A stretch of 64,000 nt of DNA, from NCBI GenBank assembly GCA_024663395.1, contig JANFAH010000027.1, positions 558,001-622,000 of the forward strand. The letters run 5' to 3'. Every line of letters starts with the position of its first letter. Position 1 is the first letter of the stretch. Shown in pieces: positions 22,712 through 33,734 of the stretch. Below the pieces are notes generated by a model. The model saw only the letters and a program-made list of their open reading frames with translations. It searched no databases and was not told the DNA's origin. Both the position numbers and the translations under genes were made by a program. Origin of the DNA: Pisolithus tinctorius (Eukaryota > Basidiomycota > Agaricomycetes > Boletales > Pisolithaceae).

Positions 22712-25149
22712 ATGCCTTGCACGCTGAAAAGAGTTGACCAAGTCATGGACGACTCTACAGATTTGCACACCCAGGTTCTTCAAAACCACAAAATCCCCAC
22801 CACCAAGATGGCCCCTCCACCAGAGGTAAGTTATCTTGTCACTGTTGATCCCATCTGACCCCTGCCTTCACAAATCAAAAAAGACAAGCCCAAGCCCCGG
22901 CATGTGGTGCAACTGCCTGAAGGATGGGAAGAACATATGTTTGGTCTCTGTGACAGGAGGAGATCACTCACTCCTAGTGTCTCTGTGTCCTCCCAAAATT
23001 CTACTACCCCGATCTTGCAGGAAGACCAGGTCAAGGGCGCTCTGATGGAGGAGGATACTGGTGAGGCTGAGGAGGTTGAGGTCAACGTTCCTACTGACAA
23101 GGGCAGTCAACATCCTGATGATGGGGCTAGTCAACTTCCGGATGATGAAGGTTCATTTTTTTTTGAATATTTTTCTCATTCTCTCACAGTTCTGTAGATG
23201 TTGTGTTGTTATATCCTTGACTCCAGGGTTTGGTGCGCCCCCCTTCTCTCATCTGACTGTGGGTTTGGTGCCCAATGGTCTAAAGCTAGGTGCTTTGGAT
23301 CCTCATGAGAGTTGCCAAGTGTCCTGTGTCATTTTCACTTCTTTTCTAGACACTTTGTTATCCTTTGACGTGTCTTTTGTTGCACTGCAATGCATTCTCT
23401 TCCAATATTGACATGTTCATAGTAGATCAGGATGAGTCTGAATCATCACTTCCTCCATCTTCACCACCAGCTGAAGACTCCAGTTCTGATGCCAAGGATG
23501 AGTTTCCCCCATGTCATCCTGGTCACCATGTGGAACACAAACCTAAAAGCGAGGGCAAAAGTAGGGCTATGGATGTTGACAACAGTGATATAGCAAGTCA
23601 GGATGATCATGAACATGCCCAGAATGTGAAATTTAGGAAGACTGGGAACTTGTCCCATGCTGCTCTCGATGAGATACATGACTTTGCGACCAAAGTCAAG
23701 GCAAAAGCAGAAGAACTTGGACGTTGACATGGCAAGTCTCCTCGTGACATCCTTGTCGCTGCTGGGCTCAGTGTCAAACCATCTCACACAAAGCTCAACA
23801 AGGCCAACCTCTTCTGCTCATGGTATTGGGCCACCCAACCAAAACCTGATGGCAGTATGCATGTCCTTGTCACATACTCTTTTATAACATTCTTCCCAGC
23901 TGACCAAAACACAGTCAACAATATCATTATGGCAGAGTACAATCAACTCATGAAAGATATCCCCAAAGATGACACTGTGGCAAGAAAGGAGAAGTTGAAG
24001 GCCATTTATGAATGGAGCGAGAGCTCCTCAGCAGTGCCCACTAACAAATCAGTCAAGTCCATTGCAGTCAGAGTCCACAATGTGAAGACCCAGTTCTCTG
24101 GATTGGTAAGTGGTTGTAAGTGGGTGGGTGGGTGGCAGATCTTACTGTTGAGCAGGCTGAAGCATGGTTGACTCTTGAAGACATTGAAATTGCTGGAGTT
24201 GTGATGTATGTTGGACAAGCCCCTGCAGGACGCCAGACCTCTGGCATATTTGGTGGTTCTGATATCATATGAAAGTACATCAATGGTCATGCCATTGATG
24301 TTCAGGGACTTATGGACAAGTACACTGCAATATTTAAGTAAGTGATGTTACACATATCATATCTTATTTGGACTCATTGCAATTAGGTGTCTCAGGGATG
24401 GTAATGGTACTGAGGCTGGGTTATTAGGGACAAGTGCTTCTGCCAGTTCAGCTGTGGCATTGGAGTTGCATTGTCGAATGAAGGAGATACCAAGAGATCG
24501 CAACTGCTGGGTATTTGGATCTATGATGAAGGAGAAGTTGATAATGGTGCTCCAAGATCTATGCAGTATGTATTTCTGGTATTCCATATATTCTCTTCTA
24601 AGTGTCTTCCCATAAGTGACCCATGGGGTCAAAGTTGGTGATCCCCAGAAAATCATTTGACAGTGGCTTCTTGAGTTCATTAGGAGGAACTCTCTTGTCA
24701 TAATCAACTGGCTGCTTGGGGTGCCTCCACTGGGCCCTGGTTTTGAGTACAAGAAACTCAAAGCTGACACTCTCTGCCAACTTGTGGTACCTTATCTGTG
24801 GAGAAAGCTAGGCTTGATGTACAATGGACAATCTGATGATGATGACGATGAGAAAAATGATTGTCTGGATGGCATAAGGGATGTACACCCATTAAAGGGA
24901 GAGATCGCACTGGTAAAGGATCCTGATGGCACAGTTTTGCACAAGGTGTCTGACGATCCTGAGTGGCAGAAGTCTCACAAAGAAGAGGATCCAGGTATGG
25001 TGGCACCTCATGCACAGAGCGGAATCCCATTTCCATCACACAAGTGGCCTCATGTGGAGGTGACAGATAATGACACAGTTCCTCATGAGGTGAGTCAATC
25101 CACTCAACCTCTGGTGTCCACTAATGCTCCCCAACGCTTTACACTCTGA
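22712..25149 (+). pseudogene. Basidiomycete hypothetical protein, multi-exon, broken
   Basis: ATG at 22712 opens exon 1 (MPCTLKRVDQV..., donor GTAAGT at about 22826). The acidic, Ser/Pro-rich N-terminal half follows (22904-23150 and 23410-23727). A conserved middle reads KSPRDILVAAGL, LFCSWYWATQPKPDG and NKSVKSIAVRVHNVKTQFSGL. Near 24170-24340 come VMYVGQAPAGRQTSGIFGGSDII and VQGLMDKYTAIFK, separated by an in-frame TGA. The C-terminal piece at 24721-25149 (PPLGPGFEYKKLKADTL) ends with a stop. The order matches an expanded, unannotated Agaricomycete family. No catalytic motif is visible. The stop and doubtful splice joins suggest a relic. Confidence 0.55.
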
Positions 25150-27050
25150 CTGCCAAATGCCCCTGCATGACAAAGGCAGGGATGCATGCCCCATTGCTGG
25201 CGACCATGGTGTTGTGATTTACCCCACTGCATTTTGGTTGAAACTAACAGGTGACATGCACAGGATGCACTTCATGACCCACCAGCACACACAAGCTGTG
25301 AGAACACTTGAGATCCTGGTCGATTGGAGCGCCCCTTGCTGGCTGGGTGCTATGGGGTGAGGTCCGGACATACCAGTTGATTAAAAGACTAATGGAGGAC
25401 TGCACAGGATCTGCATCATGATGCTGTCCCAAGCCATTCGCACCCACAGGACCCTGGCCCTTCTCAGCAGTTTCCACCATCTCAGTGTTATGAGGTGAGT
25501 AACCCAGGCATTCTGCTTCTTGAAGGAGACCAATAGGATGTCCCACAGGACCCTCATTATGACCGCACCAACTATCATGATCCTGGCCCCTCCGATATTC
25601 CCTACAATGTTTGTGACTTGATTCTTCATTGTCACATTTTTTTTAGCTTCTCTATAGGTATTACTGCCTGCCCACCACAGTTCAGGACATTTCCCTCCAT
25701 CCTGTCAGACATATCGCATGCCATCTTGCCCTGACCATCATGTTTGCCATGATGCTCCATATATCTCTGACTACTACCCCCCAGCCCAGCCTACAGCACA
25801 GCAATGGGTTGACAGAGGTAGTGCTGCACAGTATGAGGACAAATTTCCTGAGGATTACTTAGATTATTAGTTTCCTCAGTATTTTCTTTAGAAATACATG
25901 TTTGTTTTTCCATGATAGGGTGAGCAGTGAGTGAATCAAATCTCTCAGTTCTCTGTCATTTTGAATGCAAGAGCATTTGTCTGCTTGACTGTTATTTTGT
26001 TACCTCATGTGGCCTCACTGCCATATTGCTGCTCACTTGATCTACCAATGAATTTTCTACTGATTGACATTCTACAGGGAAGATGCATCTACTCAAAATA
26101 CTGTATGCTTGTTTGAAGAGTTTGGGCTGCAGAGAGTTAGGTCAAAGGACATTTGAGGTGAAGCTTAGAGGCCACACTTACAGATAAAGGAGCCTCCATC
26201 AATGAGGGGATATGGTGACATTAAGCAAGAGTTGATGTGGTGATCACTCACTGACAACTCTCCTAGTGTTACTGTGTCCAATGGCCAGGGGCTCTGGTGA
26301 GTTCTGCTGCCTGGTTTCCTGTGTACCTTATCTATATTTGATTACTGTGATCAAGTGATTGTTTTTCCCTGGTGAGTTGAGGGAACTGAATGGAATTGAA
26401 ATGGAATTGAAATGATTATCTCAAAATAATGGGTAAATAGCCTGAATTTTGAGAGGACTAAAAACACTCAAAAGTCAATTTCCTTCAAGTTTTGACAGAT
26501 AGGGTTTTTCCACATGGTGAGGGGGGTGGCAAGGTTGGAAAGCAAGGATTGAAAGTGGTGTTGAGGCAAGGTTAGCAGTACCTCAGATTAAAGGGACTTG
26601 GGCAACATCTCTTGCTTACTAATCAGATGTTGTTATCATCATCAGGATACTACAGTACTATGTTACATGCAAGCACTGTAGAGCTGCAGAGGCTGACTTC
26701 TGGATTTATTTTGGTCTTGTCTGGGTTCTCTCATTGACTTTTCCCTATAAACATTGTTGTTCAATGCTTTTTCTAAGAGCCTATTTTTGTGTTGAGAATT
26801 AATCAACCTGCATTGCTACTAAAACAGGTCTATCTTTTATCAGACCCATCATGTTGTTATCATTTGCAGCTGCACAATTTGCCCCCATTTAATCTGCTAC
26901 ATTGGCCCTTCACTGTGCTCTGTGAGTTAGTATAAAAATTAGATAACATTACCTGTGCAATATGTCAATACAGCCCTGCATGGTGGATCTGGTTGACTTG
27001 AAGCTGCCACAAAATTGATTTGAGAGCATTTTGGTGTTCTGACATATAGT
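25150..27050. other. Stretch without recognisable gene
   Basis: The first ~700 bases carry Pro/His/Tyr-rich short frames that could be the decayed tail of the upstream hypothetical gene. From about 25900 on I see AT-leaning sequence without domains, terminal repeats or tandem structure. Confidence 0.4.
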
Positions 27051-27051
27051 A

Positions 27052-28838
27052 CATGGACATCCTACTGGCCTCTATGGAGAGGGGTGGAATGTCCAACTGG
27101 CCTTCAGAGGGGGGAGTGGGATGTCCCACAGTAGCTTCCAAAGCTACCATGGGACATCCCATTGGCCTATGGAAGGGGGGGTGGGACATCCCACAGTATC
27201 CTCCAAAGCTATCATGGGACATCCCACTGGCCTCCAGAGAGGGGGGTGGGATGTCCCACAGTAGCCTCCAAAGCTATCATGGGACATCCCACTGTCTATA
27301 GAAAGGGGGTTGGGATGTCCCATAGTAGCCTCCAAAGCTAGCATGGGACATCCCACTGGCCTCCAGAGAGGAGGGTGGGATGTCCCACAGTAGCCTCTGA
27401 AGCTATCATGGGACATCCCACTGGCATCTGGAAGGGGGGTGGGATGTCCCACAGTAGCCTCTGAAGCTATCATGGGACATCCCACCAGCCTATGGAAGGG
27501 GGGGTGGGATGTCCCACAGTAGCGTCCAAAGCTACCATGGGACATCCAGCTATCATGGGACATCCCACTGGCCTCCAGAGAGGGGGGTGGGATGTCCCAC
27601 AGTATCCTCCAAAGCTATCATGGGACATCCCACTGTCTATAAAAAGGGGGTTGGGATGCCCCATAGTAGCCTCCAAAGCTAGTATGGGACATCCCACTGG
27701 CCTCCAGAGAGGAGGGTGGGATGTCCCACAGTAGCCTCTGAAGCTATCATGGGACATCCCACTGTCTATGGAAAGGGGGTTGGGATGTCCCATAGTAGCC
27801 TCCAAAGCTAGCATGGGACATCCCACTGGCCTCCAGAGAGGAGGGTGGGATGTCCCACAGTAGCCTCCAAAGCTATCATGGGACATCCCACTGTCTATGG
27901 AAAGGGGGTTGGGATGTCCCATGGTAGCCTCCAAAGCTAGCATGGGACATCCCACTGGCCTCCAGAGAGGAGGGTGGGATGTCCCACAGTAGCCTCCAAA
28001 GCCATCATGGGACATCCCACTGTCTATAGAAAGGGGGTTGGGATGTCCCATGGAAGCCTCCAAAGCTATCATGGGACATCCCACTGGCCTCCAGAGAGGA
28101 GGGTGGGATGTCCCACAGTAGTCTCTGAAGCTATCAAGGGACATCCCACTGACCTCTGGAAAGGGGGGTTGGATGTCCCACAGTAGCCTCCAAAGCTATC
28201 ATGGAACATCCCACTGTCCCCTGGAATGGGGGTTGGGATGTTTCACAGTAGCTTCAGAAGCTATCATGGGACATCCCACTTGCCTCCAGAGAAGGGGGTG
28301 GCATGTCCCATGGTAGCATCTGATGCTCTCATGGGACATCTCACTGACCTCCTCAGAGGGGGTTGGGATGTCCCAAAGTAGCCTCCAAAGCTATCATGGG
28401 GGATCCCTCTGGCTTCCAGAGAGGAGGATGGGATGTCCCATAGTAGCCTCCAAAGCTATCATGGAACATCCGACTGGCCTCCAGAGAGGGGAGTGGGATG
28501 TCCCACAGTAGCCTCTGAAGCTATCATGGGACATCCCATTGTCCTATGGAAAAGGGGCTGGGATGTCCCACAGTAGCTTCTGAAGCTATCATAGGACATC
28601 CCACTGGCCTCCAGAGAGGGGGGTGGGATGTCCCTCAGTAGCCTCTGAAGCTATCATGGGACATCCCACTGGCCTCCAGAGAGGGGGGTGGGATGTCCCT
28701 CAGTAGCCTCTGAAGCTATCATGGGACATCCCACTGGCCTCCAGAGAGGGGGGTGGGATGTCCCACAGTAGCCTCCAAAGCTATCATGGGACCTCCCATT
28801 GGCCTCCACAAATGGGGGGTGGGATGTCCCATCATTGC
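27052..28838. repeat. Self-complementary 64/65-bp minisatellite array
   Basis: About 27 units run head to tail. The 65-bp type reads GCTATCATGGGACATCCCAC + TGGCCTCCAGAGAGGGGGGT + GGGATGTCCCACAGTAGCCT + CCAAA. The 64-bp type has TGTCTATGGAAAGGGGGTT in the middle instead. GGGATGTCCC and GGGACATCCC are exact reverse complements, so each unit can fold and any two neighbouring arms can pair. From ~27.56 to ~28.14 kb the two types alternate as a 129-bp dimer. Since 129 is 43 codons, long open frames appear on both strands (224 codons on minus, 27470-28144); I regard these as a consequence of the period, not genes. Confidence 0.9.
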
Positions 28839-28879
28839 CTCTTGGTTGTTCTACATAGATGACCTTGATGAACATGTGA

Positions 28880-28950
28880 CTAAAGGTGGGATTGAACCAG
28901 CAGTCTCCTGGAGTTGACCTTGTGGTTTAATCACTGAGCTATATGGTTTG
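28880..28950 (-). repeat. tRNA-derived SINE remnant
   Basis: The minus strand carries a pol III A box TAGCTCAGTGA (28931-28941) and a B box GGTTCAATCCC (28888-28898) with starts 43 bases apart, as in tRNA genes. The D, anticodon and acceptor stems do not form, so it is not a functional tRNA. A short tail of unknown length continues towards the minisatellite, which ends about 40 bases away. Confidence 0.6.
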
Positions 28951-28960
28951 AGTACTAATG

Positions 28961-29164
28961 TCAGTTGCTTGGGGGTTAGATCAGAACTTTGGGAATAATT
29001 ATCCATGAAGAGTAATACACAGAATGCACCATCTCCAACAGACTTCAGTGGTCTTTAGCAACACAAGTCCACCCTTCCTTTGAGAATCAACAAAGTTCAG
29101 TCTTCTGCCCATCCTGGCTGGATTGGTATTTGAAGCACATGGTGGTCCACTGGAGGGCCTTATA
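28961..29164. other. Short spacer with nothing recognised
   Basis: No domain, repeat border or splice chain seen. Confidence 0.3.
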
Positions 29165-29880
29165 GCCCAGGGTCATAATGGGACATTGGGCACCACAGCA
29201 ATCAGATTACATAACCCCTTTGGACAGTGGGGTTCTCACATGCTTGTGCCCCACAATAGTGTCATGTATTGTGCTACAATCTATTCCTTGGCTGGGAAGG
29301 TCTTCCACTCATCCTCATTGAATGCATTTAGTATGATCTTATTAATGTGTACTCCTTCTATAAGCAATGGAACTTACTCATGGGACAGTGCTGAATCCAT
29401 TAAAATTTATCACAATGATGCAAGGCTCACTTCCAGAAGTATTGTATGATTCTGGAGATGACACCTCACAATCACACTGATTTCCCACTTCAAATTTGTG
29501 CATAATAAGTGTACCAAATGGTTTTGGAAAGTCAGTGGCTGCCACATACATAGGCCCCTACTTTGCCAGGTATTCTCATCATCCTGGATAATTGTGACTG
29601 CTTTGGTTTCTTGGTCAGAAGTGGGATTTCAGTGTGAATATGAGCTGCACTTTTGCAGCTGAGGACCCCTGACACCTAAGGCAGCCATGGGACAGCCCAA
29701 AATATATTACCAAAGGGCTGGGATTATGGGACATCCCAGCTCCTGCACACTGCAAATAGCCCTGGGACATGGCCAGATGTCCCTGGGATGACCTGGTCTG
29801 AGTGGCTTTTAGCTTGGATGATTTGTAGAAAAACTTCAGCCTAAATGCTTATGAAAATTGGGTACCTGAAGTGTAAATGG
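29165..29880 (-). repeat. Dispersed repeat M, copy M2
   Basis: This is the reverse complement of M1, with the border GGTACCTGAAGTG at 29861-29873. The part 29640-29880 is very similar to 5521-5765. 29275-29640 is diverged, and 29165-29275 matches 6100-6215 again. It is inverted relative to M3 at 31632-32645, so M2 and M3 could be long terminal inverted repeats of one element enclosing 29880-31632. Confidence 0.65.
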
Positions 29881-30351
29881 CAGTAATTCTTCTTCCTTTT
29901 CTTTCTTAGGCATCATGAACTTTGACAAGCTCATTGGTTGCCTGTTGTCCCAGATTGCTTCATACATATCCTCTAAGCCCATAGTGTTGACTTTTGCACC
30001 TGTAAACATAGGAATGAAAAATGGCACATCCTCAGACTCCTCTATGAATGCTGTGAGAGGCAATTCCATGAGTGGTGAAGGTGGTTCTTGTAGGAGTTTC
30101 ACTGCTTCTTCTGTTGAACCGAAGGATGTTTCTGAGTTTGATCCAATAACTGGTGCCAGTGTTTGGCATTCTGTGAAGCTGGGTTCTTGGTTCTGTTTTG
30201 GCTCTTCTGGTTCTGGGGATTCTGGAAGAGGAACTTCAGTGGGGAGCTTCCCAAGAGATGACTTAGCTAAATGGGGAGGCATTGCTTTCTTCCTTGCTTT
30301 GAGTGCCTCTTTTGCTTTCTTATGTCTCTCCTTGCGGGCAACCCTAGCCAC
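29836..30351 (-). CDS. Hypothetical ORF, C-terminus inside M2
   Basis: A 171-codon minus-strand ORF starts MARVARKERHKKAKEALKAR, a basic helical stretch. It continues with a Pro/Glu-rich segment (LPESPEPEEPKQNQEPS) and ends in a less charged region (GLEDMYEAIWDNRQPMSLSKF). The stop lies within M2, so the tail is created by the repeat junction. I do not recognise a family. The antisense frame is also open, which weakens the case. It may be a captured host gene fragment, like the GH3-like piece to its right. Confidence 0.35.
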   Translation of the reverse strand: MARVARKERHKKAKEALKARKKAMPPHLAKSSLGKLPTEVPLPESPEPEEPKQNQEPSFTECQTLAPVIGSNSETSFGSTEEAVKLLQEPPSPLMELPLTAFIEESEDVPFFIPMFTGAKVNTMGLEDMYEAIWDNRQPMSLSKFMMPKKEKEEELLPFTLQVPNFHKHLG

Positions 30352-30769
30352 TGTTTGCCTGAGGTTGTACTTTACTTCCTGTTTGTCGGTTGAAGCCCCT
30401 CACAGTGGGCTCCTAGTGTAAGAAAGTGTTTTCTGATGGCCAAGAACTCTGACTCTGGAAGAGGTAGGTTCCACTTGAGTCAGGTCGACCCTGAAGGGGC
30501 TTTGGTCTGGATGCAGGGCAAGTACTTTAGATGAACAAAAAGGGAACTCACCCAAGAAACTATTTCTTGACTCTAAAGAAGAACCTTGGCAGAAAGGAGC
30601 TGAAGTTTGCTCTCCAAAGCAAGAACCCAGAGTAGACAGTGATGACTAGTACCCTATTCTTGTCTGTGCTGTACCATAGTTTCTAAGTGATGTGGCATGT
30701 GGCATGACCACCTGCACACTTAGTCAGCTCTCTATCTTTTGACACCAAGTCTTCTTCAGCCACAACCCC

Positions 30770-31635
30770 TTAAGTCTGAATCCTCCTTGACTTTCTCCTA
30801 CACTCTTCACCCTCAAACCTTCCCTTCGACCCAACTGAAGTGTGACTTCTCATAGGGAAAAGGTTTGTATTCCCTACAATGGCATAGGTCCCTGCATGTA
30901 GTGGTGAACAAGGTATTGATGGTCTTGAGCTTGGGCTCCACCAAGGCAAAGAGAGCATGCATGAACAAGAAAGACTTGTAACTTGGGATGAAGGAGACAG
31001 TGAGGGGCAATGAGCAATTGGGAACTGCACATGAGGATGGATCACTCAGACACTATGCAGATGCAGAACTCATATACTCACCCTTTATGGTAGAGTAGAG
31101 AGTGTCCCTCTCGACCACCTGGTAAGTCAATGTTGTCAGCACATGCTGGAAAAGTCTGCTTTGTTGACACAACATACCATATTATTGCTCACCTGAATGA
31201 TGTCACTTGTCATCAGGCATACAGGAATCTGTCCATCCATATTTCCATCCTCATCCAGCAGAGCCATGACCTGCTGGGATCCCAGAGAATACATGATGCA
31301 GTTCTGGCCCCTGCTCTTGCTCATTGGGTTTGACATTTTCATCACCTCAGATGTAGACATTGACATATGGTTCAGGTGGCAGTATTTTGGGAAGTGCTTC
31401 ATTGCACCACCTGAAGTGCCAGAGGAGTGTGCAATGAAGCAGGGAAGTCTGGGGGCCATGAGGTTCTCTACCAAGGACTTTTTGCATGGCTGCTCGAAGA
31501 AATGCGAGATAAAGGGAAGGTAGTCCTTGTAGACACTCAATGCCATGTTATTGTGATAGACCTTGAACAACTCTTTGGCAGAGTGAGTCTGGTCAACTGC
31601 CTGCAGTAAACCATTGCTACCATTAGTGAGATGAC
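30770..31635 (-). pseudogene. GH3-like (auxin-responsive GH3 family) gene fragment
   Basis: On the minus strand, 31136-31672 encodes AVDQTHSAKELFKVYHNNM, YLPFISHFFEQPCKKSLVENL and MAPRLPCFIAHSSGTSGGAMKHFPKY. The SSGTSGG-x-KHFPKY block is typical of the GH3/acyl-adenylate superfamily ATP-binding region. Further left, 30813-31010 encodes SYKSFLFMHALFALVEPKLKTINTLFTT, which fits the next conserved GH3 segment. An intron and/or frame breaks separate the two. The fragment lacks both ends and begins at repeat M3, which supplies the first residues of the open frame. GH3 enzymes conjugate small acids to amino acids, but this copy cannot do so. Confidence 0.65.
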
Positions 31636-31660
31636 ACTTCAGGTAACCATTTTTCATAAG

Positions 31661-32393
31661 TGTCATGACCATGCATTCATCCTAGGTCCTCACTCACTCC
31701 ACACCCCTTTCTGCCAGTCATTCACTCACTCTGCACCAACTCTGCCCACCTCCTGATGTTACAAGTCATCTCTGCTCTGAATGCTGTCAGACTTGTACTG
31801 CTCTCCTACCAGACCACATGGACTGTTCTCTGAGGAGTCATGTGACTACCCTTTGGACTTCTCCCTGACAGCGCACAGTCAGGTACTCCACAGCATGTGC
31901 ACCACATGGTCCAGTGCCTGGACTGTTCCCTTTTTGGGATGTTCTGTGTTACTGATTTGTATGTCCTCCATCTACCCTTCATTCATCACCTAGGAAGTTT
32001 TACTTGAAATTTTACAAGTCTCCATATGTCAGTTCTGATTCTGGTTACTGTACCTCCATAGTAGTATAAAAACATGTATCATACTCTGCTGTTCTTCAGT
32101 ACAAATATCAACTTAGTTCCTACTCCTTCTGTCTCCATCTTCTGTCTGTTGGAGTACCTCCAACTGTCTGTCTGGTCTCTACCTCTGAAATATGAGGGCT
32201 GAGATCATGCAAGGGGGTAGCACATGAGCTAAACCCAATGCCCTCAGTCTGCTCTGCCTTTTCTTCAGCAGACTTCATTCCTGCCAACACTCTGCCAGTT
32301 GGAGTTCATTTCTTTTGTGTCAGATTTGCTTCTGAACCTCTCCCCAGGCCTTGCAAAGTGTTGGAGTCAGTCAGAGTAGGCCTGGACTTGACA
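31661..32393 (+). mobile_element. Solo LTR, 733 bp, with 5-bp TSD ATAAG
   Basis: The block starts TGTCATGACC and ends GACTTGACA. It is flanked by ATAAG at 31656-31660 and 32394-32398. It matches the 736-bp LTRs of the element at 45443-53572 in opposite orientation (GAAATATGAGGGCTGAGATC, GCAAGGGGGTAGCAC) but has lost most CpGs, for example TAGCACATGAGC for TAGCGCACGAGC. A TATA box TATAAAAA (32065-32072) precedes AGTACAAATAT (32098-32108) by 33 nt. Confidence 0.9.
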
Positions 32394-32402
32394 ATAAGCA
32401 TA

Positions 32403-32436
32403 TAGGCTGAATGGTTTCTCCAAACCATTCAGCCTA
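32403..32436. other. Perfect 15-bp hairpin
   Basis: TAGGCTGAATGGTTT, a CTCC loop, then AAACCATTCAGCCTA. M1 and M2 carry a decayed form at the same place (TAGGCTGGAG...), so M3 retains the better fold. Confidence 0.8.
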
Positions 32437-33099
32437 ATAGCCTCCCAGACCAAGGTCTGCCCAGGGACATCTGGTCATGTCCCAGGGCTATGCAGATTTT
32501 TAGGCCCTGGGACAAATGGGACTTCCACATAGCCATCCATTCAAATGCAATTATTTGGGATGTCCCAAGACTGCCTTGGGTGGCAGGAGTCCCTACTCCT
32601 GAAACTGCAGCTTATATTAGCATTAAAGTAGCTGCAGAAATCCTAGCCCCTTTGCTCCTCTGACAGGTTTAATCCACAAAGTATCCTTTGACCTATACAT
32701 CCCCTCCCATCCCACCATGCATAGTAGTATACAATAGTACTTTTCATGTACATCTTTGCAATGTTGATTCTGCTGTATTGGGACATGTCACTAGTTGCCA
32801 GGGGGATGACCCACCTGGGCCTCCACATTTGCCATGAAAATTGCAATAATAAATTCAATCAATCTGTGTCTATACCTCAAGCAATTTGTACTGTATGAAG
32901 GAAGAAGAAGTAAATGGTTTTTGAACACTTGTGTGACAAGCCAATATCTCAAAGTCCCCCACATAGAACATGGTGTTGGTCACCTTTGCAACACCATCTG
33001 CAGAGGGCAGAATGTCCCAGATGAGCCTCTGAGGTTGTCATGGGGCATTGTGCTGGTCTGCAAAGGTAACTTAGGAGGATGTGCCATCATAGCCCCCTA

Positions 33100-33530
33100 A
33101 GGCTGGCATGGGATGTCCCACAGCAGCCTCTGAGGCTACTTTGGGACATCCCACCCTCCCCTTTGCCAACCAGTGGGATGTCCCACAACAGCCTCTAAGG
33201 CTACATTGGGACATCCCACTGTTCCCTCTGCTTGGCAGAGGGATGTCCCACAACAGCCTCTAAGGCTAAGTTGGGATGTCCCACCCTCCCCTTTTGCAAG
33301 CAGTGGGATGTCCCACAACAGCCTCCAAGCCTACATTGGGACATCCCACTCTCCCCACTGCCAACCAGTGGGATGTCCCACAACAGCCTCTAAGCCTACA
33401 TTGGGACATCCCACCCTCCCCTTTGCCAACCAGTGGGATGTCCCACAACAGCCTCTAAGGCTATATTGGGACATCCCACCCTCCCCTCCAGCAAGCAGGG
33501 GGATGTCCCAAAACAGCCTCTAAGGTGTTG
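33100..33530. repeat. GGGATGTCCC minisatellite, second array (65 bp, ~6.5 units)
   Basis: Units read TGGGATGTCCCACAACAGCC + TCTAAGGCTACATTGGGACA + TCCCACCCTCCCCTTTGCCA + ACCAG with few changes. The palindromic arms match the array at 27-28.8 kb while the spacers differ, so it is a separate subfamily. Both strands have long open frames because the units lack stops. Confidence 0.9.
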
Positions 33531-33576
33531 AAGTAGTAATCTGCACTAATCCTACAAGCACCATAGAGAATCCAAT

Positions 33577-33660
33577 GCAGGGTAGTTCCATGGTCAGAAC
33601 AGCTGCTTGACACTGAGAGGGCCCTGGCTCAATGCTAGCTCTGGTCACATTTTCATTTGG
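33577..33660 (+). repeat. tRNA-derived SINE remnant (tRNA-Val-like)
   Basis: An A box TAGTTCCATGG (33583-33593) and a B-box-like GGCTCAATGCT (33626-33636) have starts 43 bases apart. Between them, CTGCTTGACAC-TGAGAGG resembles the anticodon arm of a tRNA-Val(GAC) with loop TTGACAC. Stem mismatches rule out a working tRNA. It sits between two minisatellite arrays. Confidence 0.55.
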
Positions 33661-33734
33661 GTTAGGAGCTGCAGCTGGAACCCATGCATGCTCAGTACAA
33701 TGGGTCATGCAGCATCCTTAGTAAGTCCAGATCA

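Larger units (their letters stand above)
31632..32645 (+). repeat. Dispersed repeat M, copy M3, split by a solo LTR
   Basis: 31632-31660 matches the M left border (CACTTCAGGTAACC...TTTTCATAAG). After the solo LTR, 32394-32645 continues the repeat exactly where M1 and M2 continue (ATAAGCAT-TAGGCTG...). M1 and M2 therefore show the empty site. The right part keeps the GGGACAT-CTGGTC-ATGTCCC foldback. Confidence 0.7.

Noticed and set aside
27470..28144. 224-codon minus-strand open frame
   Set aside because: It lies wholly in the minisatellite. Its openness follows from the 129-bp (43-codon) period and unit sequence without stops, and other frames are open too.
27052..28838. CRISPR array
   Set aside because: Unit and spacer are both repeated, there are no unique spacers or cas genes, and the organism is clearly a fungus.
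28880..28950. Functional tRNA gene
   Set aside because: A and B boxes are good, but the D, anticodon and acceptor stems do not pair.
33173..33523. 116-codon plus-strand ORF
   Set aside because: It is a translation of the second minisatellite array, with overlapping equivalents in several frames.
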